Assembly (NCBI GenBank): GCA_047614505.1
Contig: JBLHGQ010000001.1
Span: 1-64,000 of the forward strand
Direction of reading: 5' to 3'
Origin: JABDJL01 sp047614505
GTDB lineage: Bacteria > Pseudomonadota > Gammaproteobacteria > Xanthomonadales > SZUA-36
DNA length: 64,000 nucleotides
A program made the translations under genes and the position numbers. The notes beneath the pieces are model-generated. The model was not told where the DNA came from. It saw nothing but the letters and a program-made list of their open reading frames with translations, and did not search any database. This document shows positions 8,797 to 17,590 of the stretch, one piece after another; position 1 is the stretch's first letter; each line of letters opens with the position of its first letter.

Positions 8797-9510
8797 GAAA
8801 GTTTCAATGGTGATACCGATGCGAACTACTATTATTCGCTTACAAATAACAGTGGCACCATCTATGTCCGCGTGACCGATACAGACCAGAGCACGGGTAA
8901 TCGTGATCTCGACACGGTGTTCGTCGACTATATGATGATTCGGGTTGATAATGACGGAGGTGTTGAACCACCGCCTGGTAATCCGAGTGGACTGGAGGTG
9001 ACGAGCACAAGCTATAACCAGGTCAATCTAATCTGGGCGGATGGCTCAAGTAATGAGACCGGATTTCGTGTCGAGCGAAGTGACTCAGGGATTGGCGATT
9101 GGGGTACAGCGGGTGAAACCGGGGCAAATGCAACTTCCTTCCAGGATACCGGGGTGGAAGCAAATACGACTTATGACTACCGGGTATTTGCATTCAATTT
9201 CGCCGGGGATTCAGCTGCACCGAGCAATATGGTCGAGGCGACTACCGGCACTGCACCACCACCGGCCGCCATAGAGTTATTTGTATCTGCCGACAAGAAC
9301 AAAGGCAAACACGAACCTCAACTGACTTGGGACTCAGGGGAAATCGTGGCTGTCTATTTCAACGGCGGTAGCAGTTCGATCGCTACGGGTGTCGCCACTG
9401 GCTGGGTCCATGCCGCCGGCAATAAGGGCGGGGGAATAAGCTATACGTATAGTGTTTGCGAGACTGGAGCCACTTCGGTCTGCTCCGATCCCGAGGTAGC
9501 GAACTATTAA
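8797..9510 (+). pseudogene. C-terminal remnant of a secreted fibronectin type III protein
   Basis: From about 8797 the plus frame encodes a secreted-protein type sequence: a jelly-roll-like end (YYYSLTNNSGTIYVRVTDTD, then DTVFVDYMMIRVD), a PPPGNPSG linker, an FnIII domain (about 90 residues; LIWADGSSNETGFRVERSDS, then NTTYDYRVFAFNFAGDS) and a C-terminal domain with two Cys (SVCETGATSVCSDPEV). The frame is formally open back to an ATG at 8737, but those first 20 codons are antisense to the antiporter remnant. The N-terminus and signal peptide are missing, so this is a truncated gene. A strong terminator follows. Confidence 0.7.
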
Positions 9511-9576
9511 GCCTGTCAACACCTGACCGGCAAATGTGCTGGTCAGGGATTAGGCGGAGTCGGTACCGACTTCAAG

Positions 9577-9608
9577 AATAAAAGGTCACCCACGGGTGGC
9601 CTTTTATT
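9577..9608. terminator. Bidirectional rho-independent terminator
   Basis: AATAAAAGG-T-CACCC pairs with GGGTG-G-CCTTTTATT across a 2-4 base loop, with one internal mismatch. A-run and T-run flank the stem on either side, so it should work in both directions. It ends the transcript of the FnIII remnant. Confidence 0.85.
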
Positions 9609-9611
9609 ATT

Positions 9612-9634
9612 GTAGTCTCACTTCATGAGACTAC
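9612..9634. repeat. Perfect 9-bp inverted repeat
   Basis: GTAGTCTCA (9612-9620) and TGAGACTAC (9626-9634) form a perfect stem over a 5-base loop right after the terminator. It lacks a T-run. It could be a second transcription stop or a protein site; nothing further can be said. Confidence 0.5.
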
Positions 9635-10047
9635 CTGAACCATATGAATGCTAGTACTAGTTTTGAACCAATGCATTGAGCGCAGTGCTCGAGTAGATTT
9701 GGTTGTTATCGATTTTCGTTCAATCAGAGATAAAGTTTATCTACCCTTTTTGATACATTCACCAAATCGATAAGTTAAGGCAGATAGGGTCACATAGAAC
9801 GGAGAATCAGTTTATTGTGGCACCTGTGTGACTTGGCTAATGGGCTGGAAACCTGCGTATCGGTTGCAGAAATCGAGAAACCAATGGGTGGCGTTGGCTC
9901 CTACCGGCAAAAGCCTTAGAAATATTCTTCAGCTTATTCCGGTCACAGTCACAGCTCAGCTTATGGCGTAGCTCACTCTGTGCAGTTGGAAATTGGCTGG
10001 CAGGCATAGAATTCCCTAATTATCAATAAATTAACTGTGGAGAAAAC
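9635..10047. other. Non-coding stretch upstream of the ThDP enzyme
   Basis: No convincing gene is present on either strand. The last 40 bases before 10048 are AT-rich (CCCTAATTATCAATAAATTAACTG) and are followed by a GGAG-type ribosome site (GTGGAGAAAAC), so the operon promoter probably lies here. No clear operator or riboswitch fold was recognised. Confidence 0.5.
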
Positions 10048-11700
10048 ATGAAGGCGTCCGACTTACTGGTCAAGTGTCTGGAAGAAGAAGGCATCGAATA
10101 TATATTTGGCGTTCCAGGCGAAGAGAACGCGGATTTCATGATGTCTTTGGAGCAATCCGACAAAATTAAATTTATATTGACCCGCCATGAACAAGGTGCG
10201 GCGTTTATGGCAGAAATTTACGGCCGCCTGACCGGAAACCCTGCCGGCTGCCTGGGTACACTGGGGCCCGGTGCCACTAATCTAATTACCGGCGTGGCCG
10301 ATTCGAATATGGATCGTGCACCCATGTTGGTATTAACCGGCCAGGGCTCCACTAGCCGCCTGCATAAGGAATCACACCAGATTATGGATGTGGTAAGTAT
10401 GTTCAAGCCGGTTACCAAGTGGGCGACAACCATTCTGAATGCCGACACGATTCCAGAAATAGTGCGCAAAGCAGTACGTCTGGCCAGAACCGAAAAACCC
10501 GGCGCGGTACATATTGAACTGCCGGAAGATATCGCGACCATGGAAACCAGCAAGAGCCCTATGGTTCCACGGCGTTTTCGGCGTTCGGTGCCTGATGCCA
10601 AGATTATGGATCAGGCATTTGCCATGCTTCAGGATGCAAAACGCCCGATCATCATTGCCGGTAATGGCTGCATTCGAAAACGCGCCAGCAAGCAACTGCG
10701 TCAACTGTGCGAAGCCACCGGAATTGGTGTAGTCAGCACATTCATGGCCAAGGGTTGCGTGGACATGGACGCAGACTATTGCCTTTATACCGTTGGTCTG
10801 GGCAGTAAAGACCGAATTTCGATGGCCATTGACGATGCGGACCTTGTGATTACGCTGGGATTTGACATGGTTGAATATCATCCTGCATTGTGGAATCCAG
10901 ATGGCGAGAAACACATTTTGCATGCCGATTTCCTACCCACTGAAATCGATGAAAACTATCACCCTGAAACGGAAGTTATTGGCGACCTGGCGCATGCCAT
11001 TTGGATGTTGAATGAACTCGTGCGCGAGCATGGGTTGCCGGAATATGATTTTTCTCTGCAACGTCAGTGCCGCGCCGACATGGCAGCGGATTTTGCTGAA
11101 TATAAAGACGACCAGACACAAGGCACAATCAAGCCTCAAAAGGCCCTCTGGGATGCCCGCCAGGTAATGGGTGCTAATGACATTCTGCTGTCTGATGTAG
11201 GTGCGCATAAAATGTGGATCGCCCGACATTATCAGTGTCATGAACCCAATACTTGTCTGATACCAAATGGTTTCTGCTCTATGGGTTTTGCGCTGCCAGG
11301 TGCCATCGCAGCTTCAATGGTATTTCCGGAACGACGTATTCTTGGTATCGCAGGTGACGCCGGATTCCTGATGAATGTACAGGAAATGGAAACAGCCAAA
11401 CGTTATGACAGCAATATTGTCATGCTGGTCTGGGAAGACCATGAATACGGACTAATCTCATGGAAGCAGGAAAGTCACTTTGGCCACCATACCGATCTTG
11501 CCTTTGGCAATCCGGAATGGACCAAGCTGGCAGAAGCATTTGGCTGGAACGGGCATTTTGTCAAAAATGCGGTCGATTTCGCGACCACTCTGGAAGCTGC
11601 ATTCGAGGAGCAGGGGCCCAGCCTGGTGGTGATTCCGATTGATTATCGTGAGAATAATCTGCTGACCAGGAAGCTCGGTGAAATTACATGCACGATCTGA
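10048..11700 (+). CDS. Acetolactate synthase-like ThDP enzyme
   Basis: The 550-residue protein is a thiamine-diphosphate enzyme of the acetolactate synthase large-subunit family, with the Pyr-binding domain (catalytic Glu48 in TRHEQGAAFMA), central FAD-like domain, and C-terminal PP domain. The ThDP-metal motif GDAGFLMN lies near residue 437. The position that is NN in anabolic AHAS reads WEDHEYG, closer to catabolic AlsS (WIDG-type). No small regulatory subunit and no acetolactate decarboxylase is adjacent. It overlaps an aldehyde dehydrogenase gene by a few bases, so the two probably act in series: decarboxylation or ligation of a 2-oxo acid, then aldehyde oxidation. The true substrate is inference. 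Confidence 0.85.
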   Translation: MKASDLLVKCLEEEGIEYIFGVPGEENADFMMSLEQSDKIKFILTRHEQGAAFMAEIYGRLTGNPAGCLGTLGPGATNLITGVADSNMDRAPMLVLTGQGSTSRLHKESHQIMDVVSMFKPVTKWATTILNADTIPEIVRKAVRLARTEKPGAVHIELPEDIATMETSKSPMVPRRFRRSVPDAKIMDQAFAMLQDAKRPIIIAGNGCIRKRASKQLRQLCEATGIGVVSTFMAKGCVDMDADYCLYTVGLGSKDRISMAIDDADLVITLGFDMVEYHPALWNPDGEKHILHADFLPTEIDENYHPETEVIGDLAHAIWMLNELVREHGLPEYDFSLQRQCRADMAADFAEYKDDQTQGTIKPQKALWDARQVMGANDILLSDVGAHKMWIARHYQCHEPNTCLIPNGFCSMGFALPGAIAASMVFPERRILGIAGDAGFLMNVQEMETAKRYDSNIVMLVWEDHEYGLISWKQESHFGHHTDLAFGNPEWTKLAEAFGWNGHFVKNAVDFATTLEAAFEEQGPSLVVIPIDYRENNLLTRKLGEITCTI

Positions 11701-13118
11701 TGCAGAATCAGACGCGCCCGGCAGCTGGCATATTATTAGTGACATCTCCGTTTGATGGTCGGGAACTTGATCAGGTCGCTACCTCAGGTGTAGAGCATGT
11801 CGATGATGCATTGGACGTCGCCTATGGTTTATTTAGAGACAAAAGCAAGTGGCTTTCGATTCCACAGCGCCTCGACATATTGAATAAAACGGCTGCGATC
11901 ATGAAAGATCAGATAGAGGCACTCACTTTGCTTGCAGCCAGTGAAGGTGGCAAGCCTTACAAAGATTCAAAAGTTGAAGTGATACGTGCGATCGATGGCG
12001 TCCACTTGTGTGCTGAATCACTGCGTGCTCATGCCGGATCAGTTATACCCCTGGGTACAACCCCGGCGACCAGTGGGCGCGTAGCATTTACGCAGAAAGA
12101 ACCAATTGGTGTTGTGGTCGCTGTCAGTGCATTTAATCATCCATTAAACCTGATTGTTCATCAGGTTGGCCCGGCGGTCGCTACCGGTTGCCCGGTCATC
12201 ATCAAGCCGGCTGGAGATACGCCTCTATCCTGCCTTCGTTTCGTGGCAATTTTACGTCAGGCGGGATTGCCAGATGCCTGGTGCCAGGCGCTGGTTACAG
12301 AAGACAATGCTGCCGCAGAAAAGCTCGTCACTGACAAGAGGGTTGGTTTTTTTAGCTTTATTGGCAGTGCCAGGGTTGGCTGGATGTTGCGTTCAAAGTT
12401 AGCTCCAGGTACCAGATGTGCTCTGGAACACGGCGGAGTGGCCCCTGCTATTCTCGCTGCACCATATGACCTTGAGCTTGCGTTAGCATCCATACTCAAA
12501 GGCGGTTTCTATCATGCAGGCCAGGTTTGCGTATCTGTACAACGGGTGTTTGTTCCTGCCGATGATGCGCAAGCATTTGCGGCTTCACTGGCCAAACGGG
12601 CAGAAAAGCTGGTGGTTGGAGCTCCAGAAAGTCCCGACACAGATGTAGGCCCTTTAATTCGCTCCGGTGAAGTCGACAGAATTTCAACATGGGTAGATGA
12701 AGCAGTGCAGGCCGGTGCGAAACTCATTTGCGGTGGCAGTAAAATTTCAGACACATGTTATCCACCCACAGTACTGTTAAACCCTCCAACTGATGCAAAA
12801 GTCAGTACTCAGGAAATTTTCGGCCCGGTTGTTTGCGTTTATGCATATGCAGATCTCAACGAGGCAGTACTCCAGTCAAACTCTTTGCCGGTTGCCTTTC
12901 AAGCGGCGATCTTCAGTCAGGATATAGATCGTGCCATGTACCTTTCAAATCAGCTTGATGCATCTGCTGTGATGATCAACGACCACACTGCTTTTCGTGA
13001 CGATGTGATGCCATTTGCCGGTTTACGTGAATCCGGTCTCGGCATTGGTGGCATTCCATACACCATAGAGGACATGCAAATAGACAAGATGACCGTGATT
13101 AAATCAGCGATAAAGTGA
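11688..13118 (+). CDS. Aldehyde dehydrogenase family protein
   Basis: The 476-residue protein is an NAD(P)-dependent aldehyde dehydrogenase. The general-base Glu is in LEHGGVAP (near residue 246) and the catalytic Cys in GQVCVSVQRVFV (near 280). EIFGPVVCVYAY and the conserved PFAGLRESGLG-type end are present. The sequence looks closest to the lactaldehyde dehydrogenase-like ALDH21 group, but that is from memory of motifs. Two starts are possible: ATG 11688, inside the upstream gene, or ATG 11700, which overlaps the upstream stop as TGATG. Either way the gene is translationally coupled to the ThDP enzyme. It ends 10 bases before a perfect palindromic repeat. Confidence 0.88.
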   Translation: MHDLMQNQTRPAAGILLVTSPFDGRELDQVATSGVEHVDDALDVAYGLFRDKSKWLSIPQRLDILNKTAAIMKDQIEALTLLAASEGGKPYKDSKVEVIRAIDGVHLCAESLRAHAGSVIPLGTTPATSGRVAFTQKEPIGVVVAVSAFNHPLNLIVHQVGPAVATGCPVIIKPAGDTPLSCLRFVAILRQAGLPDAWCQALVTEDNAAAEKLVTDKRVGFFSFIGSARVGWMLRSKLAPGTRCALEHGGVAPAILAAPYDLELALASILKGGFYHAGQVCVSVQRVFVPADDAQAFAASLAKRAEKLVVGAPESPDTDVGPLIRSGEVDRISTWVDEAVQAGAKLICGGSKISDTCYPPTVLLNPPTDAKVSTQEIFGPVVCVYAYADLNEAVLQSNSLPVAFQAAIFSQDIDRAMYLSNQLDASAVMINDHTAFRDDVMPFAGLRESGLGIGGIPYTIEDMQIDKMTVIKSAIK

Positions 13119-13128
13119 GGAAGTGAAT

Positions 13129-13218
13129 GGGTCAGAGTAAAGTGCCAGAGTAAATGCTCCGGTGTCTTGCATTGAAACTGAGGTAAAAGGTATTTACTCT
13201 GGCACTTTACTCTGACCC
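13129..13218. repeat. Palindromic mobile-type repeat with perfect 27-bp arms
   Basis: The left arm 13129-13155 and right arm 13192-13218 are perfect reverse complements over 27 bases, separated by 36 bases. Each arm contains two copies of CAGAGTAAA (or its complement), and the right end reads CTCTGACCCCAATT. This motif is seen as scattered palindromes in many gammaproteobacterial genomes, often near REP-associated Y1 transposases. No transposase is in the window. Lying 10 bases after the aldehyde dehydrogenase stop, it would also make a strong hairpin in the transcript. Confidence 0.8.
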
Positions 13219-13256
13219 CAATTCTCCCCCTTTGACCTCAATTGGCGCTTTCAAAC

Positions 13257-13523
13257 ATGAAACTACTAATACGCAATCTGGCCCGTAAAACCACTGAAGC
13301 TGAACTTCGAACTTTGTTTGAAGCTTTTGGCTCAGTGCAATCGTGTGACCTGGTGTTGGACAAGAAATCAGGCACCTCCAAAGGGTTTGCTTTTGTTCAG
13401 ATGCCCAAGCATGGTGAGGCCAGGGCGGCGATGAAGGCCCTAAATAGCACAGAATTGGACGGAAATATCCTTCGGGTTAAGCAAGCCGTTGAGAAAACAG
13501 AAACCAAACCACCTGTTGATTAG
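13257..13523 (+). CDS. RRM-type RNA-binding protein
   Basis: This protein of 88 residues is a single RNA-recognition motif. RNP2 is KLLIRNLAR at the N-terminus and RNP1 is KGFAFVQM near residue 47. LDGNILRVKQA closes the fold. Bacterial stand-alone RRM proteins of this size are single-strand RNA binders, sometimes cold-induced. The ATG at 13257 fits the domain start; a TTG at 13242 would add five residues. It begins just downstream of the palindromic repeat, which may supply or block its promoter region. Confidence 0.85.
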   Translation: MKLLIRNLARKTTEAELRTLFEAFGSVQSCDLVLDKKSGTSKGFAFVQMPKHGEARAAMKALNSTELDGNILRVKQAVEKTETKPPVD

Positions 13524-13592
13524 CTTGAGTCCGAAACTTGACTCCAACTGGATTCTGCGTGAATCTAACAGCAGTTCGATAGGGGAAGATTC

Positions 13593-13955
13593 TTGATGAA
13601 TAAATTCAAAATGTTGTTGGGATTGCGAGTTATCGTAGCTGTCCTGTTAGTCTGGGGCAGTTCAACAGCCATTGCACAATTGCTCGTAATGACGATCGCC
13701 AATGATGATTCTGCAATCAATCACTATCCAGGCCCAGATGGCTTAATCGGGAATGGGGACGATGTAGTTTCAAATGCGTTAACAACCGTTCAGATGTCTG
13801 CACCTAATGCGAACGGCAGCTTCGGTCATAATGCTTTCGTTTTTAGCGCCGTCAGAAAAAACTGCAATGCCACCACTGTGATCCGGATGCCAATGACTAA
13901 CAATAACCATTTGAAATGGGCGCGTTCACAAGAGCATGGGTTTTCGATCTTGTAG
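13593..13955 (+). pseudogene. N-terminal fragment of a secreted protein
   Basis: The frame begins with a good signal peptide (residues 1-30, ending STAIAQ), preceded by a GGGGAAG ribosome site. It continues with a secreted, Asp/Gly/Asn-rich segment (NHYPGPDGLIGNGDDVVSNA). After about residue 95 the sequence becomes low-quality (MPMTNNNHLKWARSQEHG) and stops. A remnant of a different gene starts 100 bases later. It is most likely the 5' piece of a larger secreted protein whose remainder has been deleted. No family was recognised. Confidence 0.5.
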
Positions 13956-14056
13956 CAGATTTGAAAACGGATAGTTGAGTATCAACAAGTATCGAAAGCT
14001 GATCATTGCTATAAATAATCACATTTGCAACGATCTGACGCAGAACGTTTTTTCTG

Positions 14057-14638
14057 GTCAAAACTGTGATGTCCTTGGACAGGATTGTTGATGACACATA
14101 TCCAAAAATAAAATGGTATGCCACTGCCAGCATAAAAACTGATGAGTTTGACTGGTGGCTCAACTACACCTGGTCGAAAGCAGAGGACGTGATAGACGGA
14201 GTGCCGGTTTTGCGAAGTTGGGACCAGCGTCATGCTTTAACCGGCAATGTTACCTGGCGGCGTGATAAATGGATGCTGAGTCTGGTTGGAAGGTATCACA
14301 GTAGCTGGCCGCAAACCCCTTTGTTGGTAACATCAATTCTCGATGCTAATGGTTCATTAATTGGTCTTGACACGGATCTTTCTCAACGTAATCAGCAGAA
14401 TTTTTATGACTATTTTTGGATCGACGCACGTCTGTCACGAACCGTGGACCTTGAAAAGGGTTCTTTTGAATTTTATTTCGATATTTTCAACCTGCTCAAT
14501 ACTGAGAATCAATGTTGTGTGGCCGGGTTCAATGTGGCTTTTGGACCAACACTTACGGTGCAACTGAACGTTGATGAGTTTTTGCCAATCTTCCCGTCAT
14601 TTGGGTTCGTTTGGACTTTTGGTTCGGGAACTCACTAA
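14057..14638 (+). pseudogene. C-terminal remnant of a TonB-dependent receptor
   Basis: The frame encodes the last roughly 190 residues of an outer-membrane beta-barrel of the TonB-dependent receptor type: IKWYATASIKTDEFDWWLNY, then RSWDQRHALTGNVTWRRDKW, FYFDIFNLLNTEN, and an end rich in aromatic beta-strands (FPSFGFVWTFGSG). The plug domain and most of the barrel, normally 500 or more residues, are absent and there is no signal peptide. The apparent GTG/ATG start lies within a strand. The gene is a 5'-deleted remnant of a nutrient-uptake receptor. Confidence 0.75.
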
Positions 14639-14663
14639 ATTTGAGCGATGTGTGGACACAATA

Positions 14664-14933
14664 ATGAACCCCACTGAAGCGAATCAATGGTTTGTGTATA
14701 TCATCGAAGCCGATGACAACAGCTGGTATACCGGTATCACAACTGATGTACAGCGGCGTTTTAAAGAACATGTTTCAGGCGTGAAGGGTGCCCGTTATTT
14801 TCGCGGCCGCAAGCCCAGCATCATAGTTTTCACCGAAGGCGGGCACAATCGAAAAAGCGCGTCTCAGCGCGAAGCTAAAATCAAGAAAATGAGCCGTGCT
14901 CAGAAACAAAGCATGGTTGCATCTCTGCTTTAA
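14664..14933 (+). CDS. GIY-YIG nuclease family protein (YhbQ/UPF0213 type)
   Basis: The 89-residue protein is a single GIY-YIG domain. The motif halves appear as FVYIIEADDNSWYTGIT and the catalytic Arg follows in TDVQRRFKEH. The C-terminal part (KSASQREAKIKKMSRAQKQS) has the Glu-containing helix typical of YhbQ-like members. These small proteins are putative DNA endonucleases of uncertain role. The ATG at 14664 is chosen because it places the domain at the N-terminus; the longer frame back to 14571 lies over the TonB remnant. Confidence 0.88.
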   Translation: MNPTEANQWFVYIIEADDNSWYTGITTDVQRRFKEHVSGVKGARYFRGRKPSIIVFTEGGHNRKSASQREAKIKKMSRAQKQSMVASLL

Positions 14934-15698
14934 ACATTCTGCGCCAGGTCTTGCGTTCCACTCTTTCGGAGTTCTATTGAGCACAACTTGTTTTTGTATT
15001 AACACGATGGATATGACCTTTTTCTGTTTCAAACTCTAATTTAATTAATTGACGAGATTTTTCCAGGTAACAAGTTAAGTTTCATTCTGGAGTGGTGTGG
15101 CAACTTCCAAAATTCCATCGATCACCGCTCCGTCAATCAGTTTTTACCGATTCATTCCAATCTCAAGTTTAGTAGTAACCCTTGGGTTGGGTGTCCAGCC
15201 TAAACCTAACCACCGTCGGCTAAATTGTCTGACACTAAATCCAATCGCTGGTCTCATCTTCACTTTGCACGGCAAGAACCGCGGGCGAAGTAAATATTAG
15301 TAATATCACTAATGCTGGTTTTAAGTTCATGTCCATTCCGTAACTTGTTTGGTTTATTTAAGTTTTATGATTTCCAGTCTGGAAACAGGAATCCAGTAGG
15401 TCGATGACATATGCAAAATGAGCGGTTCTTTACAAAAAAACCTCACAATTCTGACGGTTTACAATAACTACTTGAATTTAAATGAAAGTGAACAATTTTT
15501 GACCAACCCTGTCAGCTGGTGCTTTTACTAGTGACCAGATCAATGGCTGCTCATAACACTGGATTACCATTACGGGTTTTGCGAGTTCAGTCCAGTTTGG
15601 GCATAGAATCGCTGGAACATTTATTGTATTGAAGCGCCAATATCGCACCATCGTCTGCATTTTGGTGCTTTCACTAAACTTCAATTATCGAATAGCTT
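14934..15698. other. AT-rich gene-poor stretch with one small remnant
   Basis: Apart from the signal-peptide remnant described at 15144-15330, no credible gene is seen here. The DNA is richer in A+T than its surroundings and contains only short spurious frames. It lies between the GIY-YIG gene and the alpha/beta hydrolase remnant, in the most decayed part of the window. Confidence 0.5.
15144..15330 (-). pseudogene. Signal-peptide remnant of a secreted or outer-membrane protein
   Basis: From an ATG at 15330 (with ACGGAATGG before it) a clear signal peptide is encoded (MNLKPALVILLIFTSPAVLA) followed by VQSEDETSDWI and a TAG at 15235-15237. Just beyond, a different frame reads RWLGLGWTPNPRVTTKLEIG and then MNR-stop at 15144, which looks like a beta-strand end of an envelope protein. 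The two pieces may be the same gene after a frameshift and deletion. Too short for any family assignment. Confidence 0.35.
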
Positions 15699-15996
15699 TT
15701 ATTCCGGCCTTAGCTTTTCAAGTCGTTTCATGAACGGCTTACGTGCCAGTTCCTTCATCACATGAGGCGCGTTTGGAACGACCTCCAGAACCGTATTCAC
15801 ATTGTTTTTCAGAAGCTGTTTGTGGGCTGCGGTAGCCGATGAAAGCCAGCTTCATGACCCTGGATACCATCTCCAGGTCCAATCAAAATCGGATAGGTCT
15901 TTGCTGCATCAAAACCATCGGGCAGGTGTACTGTGTAGTGAATGGTCTCACCACCTTCCACCGCTAATTCCTGGTAAATACTTTCTCCCGCGTTTA
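15699..15996 (-). pseudogene. Alpha/beta hydrolase remnant with an internal deletion
   Basis: Reading leftward, an N-terminal piece (AGESIYQELAVEGGETIHYT, then VHLPDGFDAAKTYPILIGPG and DGIQGHEAGFH) is joined near 15828, in a different frame, to a C-terminal piece (AAHKQLLKNNVNTVLEVVPN, then APHVMKELARKPFMKRLEKL) that ends at 15699. These match the two ends of an alpha/beta hydrolase: the HGG/oxyanion region and the region of the catalytic His. The whole middle, including the nucleophile Ser, is missing. The signal peptide and start are also missing at the 15996 junction with the sulfatase remnant. Confidence 0.65.
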
Positions 15997-17325
15997 CGGA
16001 GCTGTACCGCCGGTCGCTCGGCGTTCATTACCGGGCAAAGCGGCTATCGCACCGGTAACCTGAAGGTCGGTCTGCCAGGCGCCAAGGAAGGACTGCAGGC
16101 ACGCGACGTCACACTCGCCGAGTTGCTCAAGGGGCAGGGCTATTTGACCGCGCAGTTTGGTAAGAATCACCTGGGCGATGCTGATGAAACTTTGCCTACG
16201 GCACACGGCTTTGATGAGTTCTTCGGCTCGCTCTATCACCTTAACGCAGAACAAGAGCCGGAAAACCCGGATTACTTTAAAGACCCGGCGTTGCAGAAAA
16301 AATACGGCACACGTGGTGTGATACACACCTGGGCCAACGAGGATGGTACGCAGAGGATCGAAAGTACCGGTCCGCTCAATATCGAACGTATGAAAACGAT
16401 CGATGATGAAATTACTGCGGCTTCACTCGACTATCTTGAAAAGCGCGCAAAAGATGGCAAGCCGTTTTTTATGTGGTGGAACTCCACCCGTATGCATATC
16501 TGGACACATCTGAAAGACGAGAGTAAGGGTGTCACCGGCTTGGGCATTTACCCCGATGGCATGGTTGAGCACGACGCTCACGTTGGTCAGTTGCTCGACA
16601 AGATCGACGAACTGGGATTGACTGATAACACCATTGTGATGTATTCCACTGACAACGGCGCGGAAAAGTTTTCCTGGCCAGATGGCGGTACATCACCTTT
16701 CCGCGGAGAGAAGAATGAGAATTGGGAAGGTGGCTACCGCGTTCCGACAGTGATCAGATGGCCTGGTACGATAGAGCCAGGTACTGTTAGTAACGATATT
16801 TTTACGCACATGGATATGTTGCCTACACTTATGGCCGCAGTTGGCGTACCGGACGTCAAGGAGCAACTCCTGAAGGGCATGAAGGTTGGCAAAAAGACCT
16901 TCAAAGTGCATCTTGATGGCTATAACATCGGCGACACACTAGCCGGTAAGAGTGAAAATCCACGGCATGAATTTTTCTACTTTAATGACGATGGTTCGCT
17001 GGTGGCGTTGCGCTATGACCAATGGAAAATCGTATTTGCTGAGCAACGTGCGCATGGCTTCGATGTCTGGCAGGAACCGTTTGTGACTTTGCGTCTACCG
17101 AAGATTTTCAATCTTCGCAGCGATCCATTCGAGGAGGCCGATCATGTCGCCTCTGACTACGATCGCTGGAGGGCAGATCGCTTGTTTTTGCTGGTGCCAG
17201 CGCAGGAGTACGTGGGGAATTTTCTTTCTACATTTGTAGAGTTCCCACCGAGCCAGAAAGCAGGCAGCTTCAGTCTCGATCAGGTGATGGAGAAGCTTTC
17301 TACTCCGGGAGCCGGAACTAACTAG
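15996..17325 (+). pseudogene. Arylsulfatase truncated at its N-terminus
   Basis: The frame is a type I sulfatase beginning almost exactly at the formylglycine motif CTAGRS (Cys to be oxidised), then AFITGQSGYRTG. GKNHLGD, STDNGAEKFSWPDGG and GGYRVPTVIRWPG follow, which carry further metal and sulfate ligands. About 60-80 N-terminal residues that normally hold the signal peptide and the first metal-binding Asp pair are absent, being replaced by antisense of the hydrolase remnant. An open frame back to 15802 is therefore an artefact. The family cleaves sulfate esters, for example on algal polysaccharides. Activity is unlikely. Confidence 0.75.
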
Positions 17326-17352
17326 CTCAACACACTTAATCCTTGTAACAAA

Positions 17353-17390
17353 ACGGCCGCATCCGACGAACCGGGTGCGGCCTTTTTTTA
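17353..17390 (+). terminator. Rho-independent terminator after the sulfatase
   Basis: GGCCGCA-T-CC pairs with GG-G-TGCGGCC over a short loop, followed by seven T residues (17383-17389). It lies 28 bases after the sulfatase stop codon. Confidence 0.9.
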
Positions 17391-17590
17391 TTTATTATCG
17401 ACTTGAAGCAACCCATGGTCGGTCACATTGACCACAGTGTTGTAGCCTAACACCCGCCAGACCCAATCCCCTTCGACGATAGCTAAGGCGGATTGATCCG
17501 AAGAAAGTTCAAGTATTGCGGCCAAAGCCGGGTCACGTCCATTTCGATATTCCTGAGAGGAATCTACGGCAAATATCAGGATTCGCTTAC
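17388..17590 (-). pseudogene. Unidentified coding fragment after the histidine kinase
   Basis: A minus-strand frame without a start codon encodes about 65 protein-like residues (LIFAVDSSQEYRNGRDPALA, then ILELSSDQSALAIVEGDWVW and RVLGYNTVVNVTDHG) and stops at 17388. It begins inside the last codons of the kinase in another frame. It resembles the end of a metabolic or secreted protein, but no family is recognised. It is probably the 3' stub of a deleted gene. Confidence 0.35.

Noticed and set aside
9334..9522. Minus-strand frame inside the FnIII remnant
   Set aside because: A shadow of the FnIII coding strand; no ribosome site.
13219..13256. Possible promoter for the RRM gene
   Set aside because: No -35/-10 pair could be defended in 38 bases next to the palindrome.
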